DNA from: CADEED01 sp041395625
Lineage (GTDB): Bacteria; Pseudomonadota; Gammaproteobacteria; Steroidobacterales; Steroidobacteraceae
Assembly: GCA_041395625.1 (NCBI GenBank)
Contig: JAWLAE010000002.1
Coordinates: 372,001-436,000 of the forward strand
Reading direction: 5' to 3'
DNA length: 64,000 nucleotides
Position 1 is the stretch's first letter, and each line of letters opens with the position of its first letter. This document shows, one piece after another, positions 1-10,542 of this stretch. A program made the translations under genes and the position numbers. The notes under the pieces are model-generated. The model had not been told where the DNA came from, ran no database searches, and was given only the letters and a program-made list of their open reading frames with translations.

Positions 1-902
1 CGTCCCGCCGCATCGGTGGCGACCTGCACGCGATAACTCGCGGCGAGCGGGATCGGCTCGATTTCGAAGCTCGCGGTCGCAACTTCGAATCGGGTGGTCG
101 GCGTTTTCAGCACGGGTGCCGGCAGCAGCTTGACCGGCGGCGACGTGCGCCCCGCGGCATCCGTGCGGGCACCGAAGCCCGCGGGCAGCTCGGTATCAGC
201 GCCGGGTGCCGCGCCCGATCCTGCGACCGCCACCACGCCCGTCACCACCTCGCTGCGCGCGCTGCGATCGGCGCCATCGAAGGCGACGCGAAACTCGGTC
301 CCACGCACGGCACCGACCGCCACCGGAGTCACGATTTCGAAGCGCCCCGCATTGCCTTTGGGCACCTCCGACTCAGCGCGGCCGGCTTCCAAATCGATCC
401 GGGTATCGTGTCCACCGGCGCCGTCATAGCGTCGCAAGCGTTGCAGCGTCACGCGCGTGCCGGACTGCACGACCACGATCGCACCCTCAGCCGTGCGCAG
501 ACTGAGAAACCCGTTCTGACCAGTATCGAGCGCTGTCCCTTCCGCCAAACGATCGCCAACCCGTACCGGCCGGCCACCGATCGCAACCTCGCCGATTACG
601 TCGATCACTTCGACGTCGACCGCCGTCTGGCGCAACCACGCTACCGGCACCCTGAGCGGCGTGCCGATGGGAATGCGGCGAGCATTGGCAATGCCGTTGA
701 GCTGCTGCAAATCCCGCCAACGCTGCGGCTCGATGAGCGCGCGCCGCGCAAAACCGATCAACGTGTCGCCGGGCTGCGTTCGATAGATGAAATCAGGCGC
801 CGCAACTGGTTCCGCGACAGTCCCCTGGGCCAAACTCGCGCCACTCCACACGAGCGCGGTCTGCAGCAACAGCGCAAACATCCCCGCACGCAGTGCATTC
901 AT
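1..902 (-). CDS. LysM and FecR-domain exported protein (3' end outside window)
   Basis: An open frame starts at the ATG at 902 and stays open to the left edge, so the C-terminus is missing. The first ~24 residues look like a cleavable signal peptide (MNALRAGMFALLLQ, then an ALA-type region before AQG). A LysM-like segment follows at about residues 37-85 (YRTQPGDTLIGFARRAL), then a FecR-type beta domain at about 95-230 (VIGEVAIGGRPVRVGDRL, GAVRGTEFRVAF). LysM binds peptidoglycan. FecR domains outside iron-signalling operons are mostly uncharacterised periplasmic modules. The start overlaps the stop of the upstream response regulator gene as ATGA, so the two are probably translationally coupled. 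The domains are fairly clear; the biological role is not. Confidence 0.8.
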   Translation of the reverse strand, partial: MNALRAGMFALLLQTALVWSGASLAQGTVAEPVAAPDFIYRTQPGDTLIGFARRALIEPQRWRDLQQLNGIANARRIPIGTPLRVPVAWLRQTAVDVEVIDVIGEVAIGGRPVRVGDRLAEGTALDTGQNGFLSLRTAEGAIVVVQSGTRVTLQRLRRYDGAGGHDTRIDLEAGRAESEVPKGNAGRFEIVTPVAVGAVRGTEFRVAFDGADRSARSEVVTGVVAVAGSGAAPGADTELPAGFGARTDAAGRTSPPVKLLPAPVLKTPTTRFEVATASFEIEPIPLAASYRVQVATDAAG

Positions 903-1606
903 GAAGCACGCTCAGCCGGCGCATCGGCCACCGACTCCAGCCGATAGCCATAGCCGTACACCGGCACCAGCCGCACGCCATTCTCCGGGGACAGCGCGAG
1001 GGCACTTCGCAGTTTGCTGACATGCGTATCGATCGTGCGCGTGGTCGCACCGAAACTGCGCCCCCAGACCGTTTCCATGATATGGGACCGCGACACTAGC
1101 GCTCCCAGATGCTTGAAGAGGAACAGCGCCAGATCGAACTCGCGCTGTGTCAGCGTCACCTCATTGTCCCGGAGCGTGACACGACGTGCCTGTTCATCGA
1201 TGCGGTACGGGCCAACTAACATGACGTCGTTCGCTGCGATCGACTGTCCGCGCCGACCCAGTGCAGCGACCCGCGCAATCAGCTCGCGCTCGCGCGGCGG
1301 CTTTACGACGTAGTCATCTGCACCGGCCTCGAGCGCCATCACGATATCCTGCTCGGTATTGCGATGCGTCAAGAACAAGACCGGGGTAGTGAGTGACTGC
1401 TCCTGGCGCACGCTACGCAACACATCCATGCCAGTCAGTCCCGGCAACTCCCAGTCGAGCAGCAGCACATCGTAGGTCTCGCGACGCAGCTCACCCAGCA
1501 AACGTTGGCCATTGCTGAACCCGTGCACCGTATGGCCTGCGCGGGTCAGCACCTGCTCGAGCCAAGCAGCCTGGTCCGGATCATCCTCGAGCATTGCTAG
1601 GCGCAT
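899..1606 (-). CDS. OmpR/PhoB-family response regulator
   Basis: About 235 residues. The receiver domain (1-~115) has the acidic pair EDD near residue 7, the phospho-acceptor Asp51 in LLLDWELPG, Thr80 and Lys102 in VVKPP. The C-terminal winged helix (about 135-230) has the typical motifs LTQREFDLALFLF and TRTIDTHVSKLR. I chose the ATG at 1606, nine codons inside the longest frame, because MRLAMLEDD aligns with the usual start of receiver domains. No histidine kinase is adjacent within the window. The gene is followed with a 4-base overlap by the LysM/FecR gene and is divergent from the GGDEF/EAL gene, so shared control is possible. Confidence 0.88.
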   Translation of the reverse strand: MRLAMLEDDPDQAAWLEQVLTRAGHTVHGFSNGQRLLGELRRETYDVLLLDWELPGLTGMDVLRSVRQEQSLTTPVLFLTHRNTEQDIVMALEAGADDYVVKPPRERELIARVAALGRRGQSIAANDVMLVGPYRIDEQARRVTLRDNEVTLTQREFDLALFLFKHLGALVSRSHIMETVWGRSFGATTRTIDTHVSKLRSALALSPENGVRLVPVYGYGYRLESVADAPAERAS

Positions 1607-1759
1607 CCTGACTCCCTCACTAGCGACAAGCATCGGCCAGTTCCAGCTACCAGCAGACGTCGTTGATCATTCTTGACAGTCTCCTGACTATCGTTGCCAG
1701 TCTGCCCCTGCCCAACCCGAATAATTGGGTATGCGAAATGGACTGTCTGGGCTGGCATT

Positions 1760-3460
1760 ATGGCACTGACGCGTACGTCCGCGGAGTGCAACGCCGCTGC
1801 TGCCCGACACGAAAGCGTCGTCGAGCCATTTGAAGCGCTCTGTCAGCTCACGCGGGATGCGGTGATTCACGTGGATGTCCACTTTGCAGTGATCACCGCC
1901 AACCGGCGCGCGCGGACCCTCGGCGGCTGGCTGGACCAGCGCGAAACCGGCATGCAGATCGACGAGCTGCTGCCGATCAGTTCCATGGAAGGCGAGCGCC
2001 CCGGCCTCAGGCTGCGACTGTCGGAGCCGGACGGCATCCAGCGCGATCTACCCGTGTTGCTGCGCCACGCGTCCGGCCGGCGTATCGCGGTACATGTCAA
2101 ATGCCAGCGAGTGGCGGATCGCGACGAACTCGCCGGCTGGCTGTTCGTGCTTGAGCCTACCTTCGACGAGTGGCGCACACAGCTCTGGCAGTCAAGCGAC
2201 GCGCCCGCTTTCATGGGCAAGGCCGAGTTTCTGCAGGCGTTGAGCGATTTGCTCAGCCCCGAGCTGCCGAATGAGCGCACCCATGCACTGCTGTATGTCG
2301 CCTCGCAGCCGCCGCGCGCCGTTAACCGCCGCGCGCGTCGTGCGCTGGCGGACGAGACGGTGCTCGAACTATGCAAGCTGCTCAAGAGCGAACAACACCA
2401 CCACGATCTGGTCGCGCGTTTGCTAGCGGATGAATTCGTCCTGCTCCTGCACGATACAACGCTGGATCAAGCCGAGAGTCGCGCACGCACCTTGCTGCGT
2501 GAATTCGGCGCCTACTGCGCCACGCAAGCGCCCGACCTGCCCACGCGTACGCTCTACATCGGGATCGTCGCGGTGCCAACTGCCACACTGGATGCTCACA
2601 CCTTGCTGCAAGAGGCTTTCGATGCGAGCCAGCAGGCGCGCGAGGATCTCACGCAGCAGGTTTGCGTCTTGCGCAGTGCGAGCACCACCTTGCGGCGACG
2701 CCGTGAGGAGATTGGCTGGATGGCGGCTCTCTCTCGGGCACTCGACGACGACACAGTCGAACTCGTGATGCAGCCGGTGACCCCAATTCGCGACCGTGAC
2801 GAGCGGCCGATCATCCACGAAGTGTCCGCGCGACTGTGCGACCACGAAGGGGTCGAGATTCCGTCTCATCGGCTGCTCGCCGCCGCCGATCGTTTTCAGC
2901 TGCTCTCCACGCTCGACCGCTGGATCGTGAGTACGACGCTCGCGCGCCTGCCCGCTCTAACCACTAACGGCGGGGTAACGGCTGATTCGATCGTCGCCGT
3001 TCGCCTGTCCGCGGCATCGCTCGCGGAGCCGGCGATGCTCGCTTTCCTGCGGCGTCGCGTATTGGAGAGCGGCGTGGCGCCGCAACGGATCTGCTTCGAT
3101 ATCGCGGAGACGACCGCGCTCGCCAACGCGTTGTTCGCGACGCGCCTGTTCGCCGGCCTGCGCCAACTCGGCTGCCAGATCGCGCTGACTGACGTCGGCG
3201 GCTCGGAATCGTCCTTTGCCTATCTGAAGAACCTGCCCGTCCACTACCTGAAACTGGATCCCGAACTGTGCCGCGGAATCGTTACGCAACGCAGTGATCG
3301 GGCGATGATCGAAGCAATCCAGCGGCTCGCCCAAGTCTTGTCGCTCAAGACGATCGCAAAGCAGGTGGATGACGAGACCGTCTACAGCTGTCTCTGCGAG
3401 ATTGGCCTCGACTACGTACAGGGAAGGATGTCGGGCGCGCCGCAACCGTTCATGACCTGA
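1760..3460 (+). CDS. Degenerate GGDEF/EAL-domain protein (likely non-catalytic c-di-GMP effector)
   Basis: About 566 residues from the ATG at 1760; a 22-codon longer frame is open but unlikely. The N-terminal part (about 20-150) looks PAS-like. The middle (about 150-310) has the fold pattern of a GGDEF domain, but the signature is LLADEF, so cyclase activity is not expected. The C-terminal ~240 residues are an EAL domain (SSFAYLKNLPVHYLKLD is very characteristic) with several changed catalytic positions: EAL is EVS, the usual NLS asparagine segment is VRLSAASL, DDFG is LTDVGG, and the later AEGVE glutamate is lost (IAKQVDDE). EAL domains hydrolyse c-di-GMP; this one more probably binds it or acts through protein contacts. 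It is divergent from the response regulator, which may be its partner. Confidence 0.85.
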   Translation: MALTRTSAECNAAAARHESVVEPFEALCQLTRDAVIHVDVHFAVITANRRARTLGGWLDQRETGMQIDELLPISSMEGERPGLRLRLSEPDGIQRDLPVLLRHASGRRIAVHVKCQRVADRDELAGWLFVLEPTFDEWRTQLWQSSDAPAFMGKAEFLQALSDLLSPELPNERTHALLYVASQPPRAVNRRARRALADETVLELCKLLKSEQHHHDLVARLLADEFVLLLHDTTLDQAESRARTLLREFGAYCATQAPDLPTRTLYIGIVAVPTATLDAHTLLQEAFDASQQAREDLTQQVCVLRSASTTLRRRREEIGWMAALSRALDDDTVELVMQPVTPIRDRDERPIIHEVSARLCDHEGVEIPSHRLLAAADRFQLLSTLDRWIVSTTLARLPALTTNGGVTADSIVAVRLSAASLAEPAMLAFLRRRVLESGVAPQRICFDIAETTALANALFATRLFAGLRQLGCQIALTDVGGSESSFAYLKNLPVHYLKLDPELCRGIVTQRSDRAMIEAIQRLAQVLSLKTIAKQVDDETVYSCLCEIGLDYVQGRMSGAPQPFMT

Positions 3461-3467
3461 CGGGAAT

Positions 3468-3542
3468 TGGTAGGCGCGAGTGGGATCGAACCACCGACCA
3501 CCACCATGTCAAGGTGGTGCTCTACCACTGAGCTACGCGCCT
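3468..3542 (-). tRNA. tRNA-Val (anticodon GAC)
   Basis: Reading the minus strand, a complete cloverleaf can be drawn. The acceptor stem is AGGCGCG pairing with CGCGCCT. The D arm is GCTC..GAGC, the anticodon stem CCACC/GGTGG has loop TTGACAT (anticodon GAC), and the T arm has loop TTCGATC. The 3' CCA is encoded. The gene lies between the EAL gene and uvrB. Confidence 0.96.
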
Positions 3543-3597
3543 GCAGAAGGGCGAGGAAGATACAAGAGCTGAACGCGCCCAGCAAGCCGCCAGGTCG

Positions 3598-5661
<2,064 letters not shown>

Positions 5662-5675
5662 GAACTAGTACGGCG

Positions 5676-5705
5676 ATGTAGCGTGGATGCGTAGCGGGGT
5701 GTCAA
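5676..5705 (-). promoter_or_regulatory. Candidate sigma-70 promoter of uvrB
   Basis: On the minus strand a perfect -35 hexamer TTGACA (plus 5700-5705) is followed after 18 bases by CTACAT (plus 5676-5681), just upstream of the uvrB ATG at 5661. The -35 is strong and the -10 weak, so the call is tentative. Confidence 0.4.
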
Positions 5706-5745
5706 TCGCGTATCATAGCGCGTCCCCACAGCCGGAAGATCACTC

Positions 5746-6951
5746 GTGCCAGTAGCTCTGTCGCGACGCGTACAACGCGTCAAGCCCTCTCCTACCCTCG
5801 CGGTCACTGCGCGTGCCGCCAAGCTGAAAGCCGAAGGCAAGGACATCATCAGCCTGGGTGCTGGTGAGCCTGATTTCAATACGCCCGCGCACATTGCAGC
5901 GGCGGCCATCGACGCCATCAACCAGGGCTTCACCCGATACACGACGGTTGACGGCATTCCGGAACTGAAGGACGCGATCATCGCGAAGTTCCAGCGCGAC
6001 AATCAGATCAGCTATGAACGTTCGCAGATCCTGGTGTCCTCGGGCGCCAAGCAGACGCTCTACAACCTGTGCATGGCAGTGCTCGATCCAGGCGATGAGG
6101 CCATCATCCCGGCGCCGTATTGGGTGTCCTACCCGGATATGGTGATGCTGGCCGACGGTTTGCCGGTCACACCCGATTGCAGCGCCAAGCAGGGCTACAA
6201 GCTCACCCCGCGGCAGCTCGAAGCGGCGATCACGCCGCAAACCCGCCTGCTGCTGATCAACAGTCCTTGCAATCCCACGGGCGCCGCTTATACGCGCGCC
6301 GAGTGGCGCGCCCTCGGGGATGTGCTGCTCGAGCACCCGCGGATCGTCATCGGCACCGATGACATGTACGAGCACATCTACTGGGGTGACGAACCGTTCG
6401 CGAGTCTGCTCACCGTCGTGCCCGAACTCTACGATCGCACCGTCACCATCAATGGCGTGTCCAAGGCCTATGCGATGACCGGTTGGCGTATCGGCTATTG
6501 CGGCGGTCCCAGGGAGATCGTCAACGCGATGACGACCATCCAGGGTCAGTCGACTTCCAATGCGTCCAGCATCTCGCAAAAGGCGGCGGTAGCCGCGTTG
6601 AATGGTGATCAGCAGTGCGTGGCCGAGATGAACACGCAATTCAAGAAGCGGCATGACTACATCGTCGGCGCGCTCAACACGCTGCCGGGCGTCTCCTGCC
6701 TGCCAGCCTCTGGCGCGTTCTACGCCTGGGCAGATGTCAGTGGCGCGATGGCGGCGCTGGGCTGCCGTGACGACAACGCATTCGTCGAACAGCTGATCAA
6801 CGATTGCGGCGTGGCCGTGGTCGCTGGTTCTGGCTTTGGCGCGCCGGGGCACATACGCATTTCGTTTGCCTGCAGCATGGAGACGCTGGAGAAGGCTGTT
6901 GATCGAATCCGCAGCACGCTGCAGCGCGGCACGGTGGCCAAGGCTGGCTAG
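5746..6951 (+). CDS. aspC: PLP-dependent aspartate-type aminotransferase (class I)
   Basis: 401 residues with a GTG start at 5746. This is a fold-type I aminotransferase of the bacterial aspartate/prephenate aminotransferase subgroup (Ib). It shows SLGAGEPDFNTP near the N-terminus, PAPYWVSYPDM (tyrosine stacking on PLP), NSPCNPTGA (PLP-binding Asn), the Schiff-base lysine in NGVSKAYAMTGWRIGY, and the substrate-carboxylate arginine in HIRISFA. Such enzymes move the amino group between aspartate and 2-oxoglutarate; some also act on prephenate or aromatic substrates. Exact specificity cannot be read from the sequence, so the symbol is only the family default. It stands alone, divergent from uvrB. 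Confidence 0.9.
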   Translation: MPVALSRRVQRVKPSPTLAVTARAAKLKAEGKDIISLGAGEPDFNTPAHIAAAAIDAINQGFTRYTTVDGIPELKDAIIAKFQRDNQISYERSQILVSSGAKQTLYNLCMAVLDPGDEAIIPAPYWVSYPDMVMLADGLPVTPDCSAKQGYKLTPRQLEAAITPQTRLLLINSPCNPTGAAYTRAEWRALGDVLLEHPRIVIGTDDMYEHIYWGDEPFASLLTVVPELYDRTVTINGVSKAYAMTGWRIGYCGGPREIVNAMTTIQGQSTSNASSISQKAAVAALNGDQQCVAEMNTQFKKRHDYIVGALNTLPGVSCLPASGAFYAWADVSGAMAALGCRDDNAFVEQLINDCGVAVVAGSGFGAPGHIRISFACSMETLEKAVDRIRSTLQRGTVAKAG

Positions 6952-7114
6952 ACCCAGCAGCCGGCACCACGGCCATCCTGTTGTAGCTTTACTGCAACGG
7001 AGATTTCCGCCCCATAATCGGCATGCATAGCATTTGTCGCAGGACGGCCACGTCTGGGCGTGGCGGCTGTGCTACGCTCAGCCCGTCCAACTGGCTTAGG
7101 GGAGCTACAAGATT

Positions 7115-9490
7115 ATGGTTAAGCGTTCGACGTCACTGATTCTCATTAGCGCGCTCGCGGTTGGCGCCACGGGCACGCCCCCATCGCTGGCACAACAGCT
7201 GCAGCTCGAAGAGATCATTGTTTCTGCGCGTAAGCGCGACGAGAACCTGCAAGAAGTGCCGGTCGCGGTCACTGCGTTCAGTTCCAGGGATCTCGACCGC
7301 CTGGGTATCGCCAGCATGGGCGATATCGCAGCGTATACGCCGGGATTGTCATTCGAAGACTACGGCGGCGCGCTAGAAGCCCCCGTCATTCGCGGCCAGA
7401 ACCAGGTCCGACTTAATAATCCAGTGCAGAACGTTTCCACATTCCTCGACGGCGTCTATCTGCAGCGCTCGTACATGATCGACGTTGGCGTCGTGTCGCT
7501 CGAACGAATCGAAGTCGTGAAGGGTCCGCAGTCGGCCACCTACGGTCAGAACTCGTTCGGCGGCGCGATCAATTACGTCACGAAGAAGCCCACAGCTGAC
7601 TTTGAAGCTGACGTGTCCGTGAGCCTCGGGTCAGACAAGCTATTCGGCGGCAAGGCCACGTTCAGCGGGCCGATCATCGGCGAGAAGCTGTTAGGTCTCG
7701 CGACCTTCGGCAAGGAATCGTTCGACGGCACCTGGGAGAACGGCCATCCGCTCGCGGACGACAACATCAACCCAGGCACCGATGGCAATCTGGGCGGTTA
7801 CGACAATCAGACGTTCGCAGGGGCGCTGCGCTTCCTGCCGTCCGATTCCGTGACCCTCGATCTTGCTTACTACCGCAACGAGATCAACCAGGAATCGCGC
7901 GCCAGTTTCGCGCGCATGGGACGCGATGGTATTTCGTTCTTCGGCTTCGGGCGCGAGAATACCTTGAACTGTTCGCGCACAACGCAGCCCATGCTCGGCT
8001 TTCTCGGCGCCAACAACGCGCTGTGGTGCGGTGAGCTGACCACCGATTTGCCCGCCGCCAGCGGCAGCGGTGACAAACTCATTCGCGATCCACGCTCATT
8101 CGGCCAACGCGGTGTCAACGAAGTCCTGAGCGCCAAAGCTGCTTGGGAAATCAGCGAGACGACGAGCGTCACCTACCAATACGGCAAGGCCAAGTCGCGC
8201 ATTCGCTCCGGTGGTCAGTCGATTCCGGATGCGATCCTCGGTTCCGGCAATCCGATGTCCTTGCTGAATTTCGCCCCGGGGCTCGTCATTTTCGATTCGC
8301 AGCCCAACGGTGGCCTCACCTCCGACTCGCACGAAATTCGCCTCGTGTACGACCCGCAGGGCATGTTCGACGCCTCGATCGGCTATTTCCGCTACAAGTC
8401 CGAGGACACCTACGAGGCGATCGGCTATCAGCTCGCGCCCCTTGGTTCGATTCCGTTGACGGATCTGCCGAATAGCGATCCCAACCCGGACCTGTTCGAG
8501 GACAAGACCGACGCACTATTCGCGCAGGTCGGGCTCAAGCTGCTGGACGGCCGCCTCAAGTTCAATCTCGAAGGGCGCTATTCCGAGGATGACAAGGCCG
8601 TCGAAACGGTTGGGATCGTCAACACGGCGGCGTCCGCCACGTTCACGGCGTTCACGCCGCGCCTGACGATCGACTACACGCTGTCGCCCGGACACCTGAT
8701 TTACGGCTCCTTCGCCAAGGGCATCAAGGCCGGCGGCTTCAACAGCCCGATTCTTTCCAATACCGGACGGCCGATCGATCCGTCGCAGGCGACCTACGAT
8801 GAGGAAAGCAACTGGACCTACGAAATCGGCAGCAAGAACACGTTCCTAGATGGTCGCTTACTGGCCAACCTGTCGGTCTATTTCATCGACTGGACCGACT
8901 TGCAGATCAATACAACGGCCATCGGCGGCGGTCCCCAAGACCCCGTGCAGATCGACAACCTGGGTGGCGCGACCACCTACGGTGCCGAGTTCGAGTCCGT
9001 CTGGCGTCCCATCGACTCGCTGCGAGTCAACCTCAGTCTCTCGTACAACGACCCGACCTTCGACGATGGCACGATCTACATCGAAGCGGCGTTGGACAAC
9101 TGGTGCGATGGGGTCGTCTGCCCCGTCAATGCCGACATCGGGGGCAACACGCTCAATCGCGTGCCGAAGCTGCAAGGCGTGCTCGGCGCACAGTGGAACA
9201 GCAATGCCGACGGCGGCAACGGCTACTACGTGCGTGGCGATATGACCTACCAGTCGAAACAGTACATGGAACTGCTGAACGTCGGCTGGGTGCCGGACCG
9301 CACACTATTCAACGCGCGCGCGGGCTTCACAGGTGGCGATGGCGCGTGGGAAGTGGCCGTGTGGGCCAAAAACCTGCTCGACAAGAAATATGTGTCGAAC
9401 TCGCTGTTCCTCGGCTTCTCGAACGGCTACGTTGCGAGCTTGGGCGATCGTCGCACCGTCGGGCTGACCGCGCAGTTCAACTTCAAATAA
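7115..9490 (+). CDS. TonB-dependent outer-membrane receptor
   Basis: 791 residues. A signal peptide (about 1-26, ending SLAQQ) is followed by a TonB-box-like segment EEIIVSARKRDENLQEVPV. Then come the plug domain (about 45-165; VPVAVTAFSSRDL, VEVVKGPQSATYGQNSFGG) and a 22-strand-type barrel ending in an aromatic C-terminal residue pattern (GLTAQFNFK). The plug wording VSARKR..LQEVPVAVTAF is typical of the large receptor families of sphingomonads and Steroidobacter-like bacteria, which import plant-, steroid- or siderophore-type ligands. The ligand cannot be told from sequence and no transporter or enzyme partner is adjacent. A short hairpin (GCCACG/CGTGGC, 7047-7064) lies upstream, and a strong terminator follows the gene. 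Confidence 0.93.
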   Translation: MVKRSTSLILISALAVGATGTPPSLAQQLQLEEIIVSARKRDENLQEVPVAVTAFSSRDLDRLGIASMGDIAAYTPGLSFEDYGGALEAPVIRGQNQVRLNNPVQNVSTFLDGVYLQRSYMIDVGVVSLERIEVVKGPQSATYGQNSFGGAINYVTKKPTADFEADVSVSLGSDKLFGGKATFSGPIIGEKLLGLATFGKESFDGTWENGHPLADDNINPGTDGNLGGYDNQTFAGALRFLPSDSVTLDLAYYRNEINQESRASFARMGRDGISFFGFGRENTLNCSRTTQPMLGFLGANNALWCGELTTDLPAASGSGDKLIRDPRSFGQRGVNEVLSAKAAWEISETTSVTYQYGKAKSRIRSGGQSIPDAILGSGNPMSLLNFAPGLVIFDSQPNGGLTSDSHEIRLVYDPQGMFDASIGYFRYKSEDTYEAIGYQLAPLGSIPLTDLPNSDPNPDLFEDKTDALFAQVGLKLLDGRLKFNLEGRYSEDDKAVETVGIVNTAASATFTAFTPRLTIDYTLSPGHLIYGSFAKGIKAGGFNSPILSNTGRPIDPSQATYDEESNWTYEIGSKNTFLDGRLLANLSVYFIDWTDLQINTTAIGGGPQDPVQIDNLGGATTYGAEFESVWRPIDSLRVNLSLSYNDPTFDDGTIYIEAALDNWCDGVVCPVNADIGGNTLNRVPKLQGVLGAQWNSNADGGNGYYVRGDMTYQSKQYMELLNVGWVPDRTLFNARAGFTGGDGAWEVAVWAKNLLDKKYVSNSLFLGFSNGYVASLGDRRTVGLTAQFNFK

Positions 9491-9505
9491 CGGCACAGGT
9501 CGATC

Positions 9506-9541
9506 GGCGGCGCAGGGGCAACCCTGTGCCGCCTTTTTTTC
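9506..9541 (+). terminator. Rho-independent terminator of the TonB receptor gene
   Basis: A 12-bp stem (GGCGGCGCAGGG with CCCTGTGCCGCC, one G-T pair) and a 4-base loop GCAA are followed by at least seven T residues, starting 15 bases after the stop codon. Confidence 0.93.
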
Positions 9542-9621
9542 GCCGGGCTTTTTGCGCCGTTTTGGGCCCGTTCGCTTGACGGCACGCGCCGCAACGTTAA
9601 GAATTCCCGGCCTCCCACCGT

Positions 9622-9697
9622 TCCCTGGTAGCTCAGTCGGTAGAGCGTCGGACTGTTAATCCGTTGGTCGTTGGTTCGAGTCCAACCCAGGGAGCCA
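9622..9697 (+). tRNA. tRNA-Asn (anticodon GTT)
   Basis: Complete cloverleaf: acceptor TCCCTGG/CCAGGGA, D arm GCTC..GAGC, anticodon loop TGTTAAT (anticodon GTT), T loop TTCGAGT, discriminator G and encoded CCA. Its last 23 bases are repeated exactly at 14600-14622, so the gene has served as an integration site. Confidence 0.97.
9675..9697 (+). repeat. attL-like copy: 3' end of tRNA-Asn
   Basis: The 23 bases TTCGAGTCCAACCCAGG-GAGCCA (T-arm to CCA) occur again, identical, at 14600-14622 in the same orientation. A direct repeat of a tRNA 3' end is the usual footprint of tyrosine-recombinase integration. No integrase gene is present between the two copies. Confidence 0.82.
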
Positions 9698-9954
9698 GAT
9701 GGGGGTTGCAGGGCATCCGATGCCTTGGTTGGCCACGATTCAAGCCAGAAGTTTGGTTGGGCAGTCGTGCTCGGATCGGAACGACCATTCACCGGTGCGG
9801 TCGGGCACTCGGCCTGCGAACTCCCGGTTTGCTGCCGCCTTACTTGCGGTTGCCCACGACCCAAACCAGACGTTTGGCTGGCTTGTCTCGATCAATTGTT
9901 CAAGGTACTTCCCGGCGCATTCCGAGCGGGTGCCAGTGGCGGCGCGGAATACCG
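9698..9954. other. Non-coding island DNA next to tRNA-Asn
   Basis: No gene is supported here. Several short frames cross the stretch, but none has a recognisable product, and one runs across the IS66 boundary. The only structure I see is an imperfect direct repeat, 9729-9761 and 9850-9882 (26 of 33 bases equal, offset 121). Confidence 0.5.
9729..9882 (+). repeat. Imperfect direct repeat pair beside the att site
   Basis: Two units of about 33 bases (9729-9761 and 9850-9882) share TTG.CCACGA..CAA.CCAGA and GTTTGG.TGG, 26 of 33 positions, at an offset of 121. The pair may be integrase arm-type sites, a decayed duplication or chance. Confidence 0.35.
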
Positions 9955-10076
9955 CTAGGTTTTTTCGCGCCCGAGGGTTTCGTTTCGCTTTGGCGCTTGC
10001 CGGCGATCGGCAAGGCTCGAAGCCACCGTCCTGCGAACAGGTTCCCGCAATGCATCGACGTTATTTGTCAAGAATC
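9955..10076 (-). pseudogene. Severed 3' end of the SIR2-like gene
   Basis: If the IS66 element and one copy of its 8-bp target duplication are removed, the minus-strand reading frame of the SIR2-like gene (12543-13544) continues across the junction. It adds 37 codons (beginning TNNVDALREPVRR, ending GREKT) and ends at a TAG at 9955-9957. This fragment is therefore the original C-terminal coding end, now separated from its gene by 2.5 kb. Confidence 0.85.
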
Positions 10077-10099
10077 GTAACCGTCCGGCCTGGGCACGT
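10077..10099 (+). repeat. IS66 left terminal inverted repeat
   Basis: GTAACCGTCCGG-CCTGGGCACGT; it matches the right end inverted except for one C/T difference at position 13. Confidence 0.95.
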
Positions 10100-10161
10100 A
10101 GACAGGTGATGGATTGTTAGCGGAGGCTCGCGCACGGGGTTAGGCGTGCGGGAGAGCGACG

Positions 10162-10536
10162 ATGTCAGAAGCGGAGTTGGCGGCGAGCCCGGTAGTTGGC
10201 AAGGCACGGCGCGCGATGCGCAAATTCACGGCCGAGCAGCGTGCGCGGATTGTAAGTGACAGCGTCGCGCCGGGGGCGACGGTGCGCACGGTGGCCGAAC
10301 GCCACGGCGTGCGGCCGAACTTGCTGTCGTACTGGCGGGCGCAGGCGGGAGTGTTAGCGGTGAGCCCGCCGGCGGGTGCGCCACGCTTTGTGCCGGTGAG
10401 CGTGGCGGCAGCGGCCACGGTCGACCGCGTCGAACCGGCTGGGGTGATCGAGATTGACCTGGCGAGTGGCTGCGTGCGGGTGCGCGGGATCGTCGATGGC
10501 GCGATGCTGCGCGCAGCGCTCGCGGCGAGTCGATAA
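10162..10536 (+). CDS. tnpA: IS66 accessory protein TnpA
   Basis: 124 residues. First gene of the IS66 element, of the IS66 Orf1 / helix-turn-helix type. The N-terminal half has a transposase-8-like HTH (RKFTAEQRARIVSDS, then VAERHGVRPNLLSYWRAQ), which probably binds DNA. The C-terminal half is short and family-typical (IEIDLASGCVRVRG). It is followed six bases later by tnpB. It is needed with TnpB for transposition in characterised IS66 elements such as ISEc8. Confidence 0.92.
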   Translation: MSEAELAASPVVGKARRAMRKFTAEQRARIVSDSVAPGATVRTVAERHGVRPNLLSYWRAQAGVLAVSPPAGAPRFVPVSVAAAATVDRVEPAGVIEIDLASGCVRVRGIVDGAMLRAALAASR

Positions 10537-10542
10537 CGGGCG

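Noticed and set aside
5662..5745. LexA/SOS box upstream of uvrB
   Set aside because: No CTGT-N8-ACAG pattern in the divergent region.
9664..10109. Overlapping plus-strand frames after tRNA-Asn, one crossing into IS66
   Set aside because: No recognisable protein; crossing the IS boundary makes it a chance frame. The minus strand there encodes the old SIR2-like 3' end.
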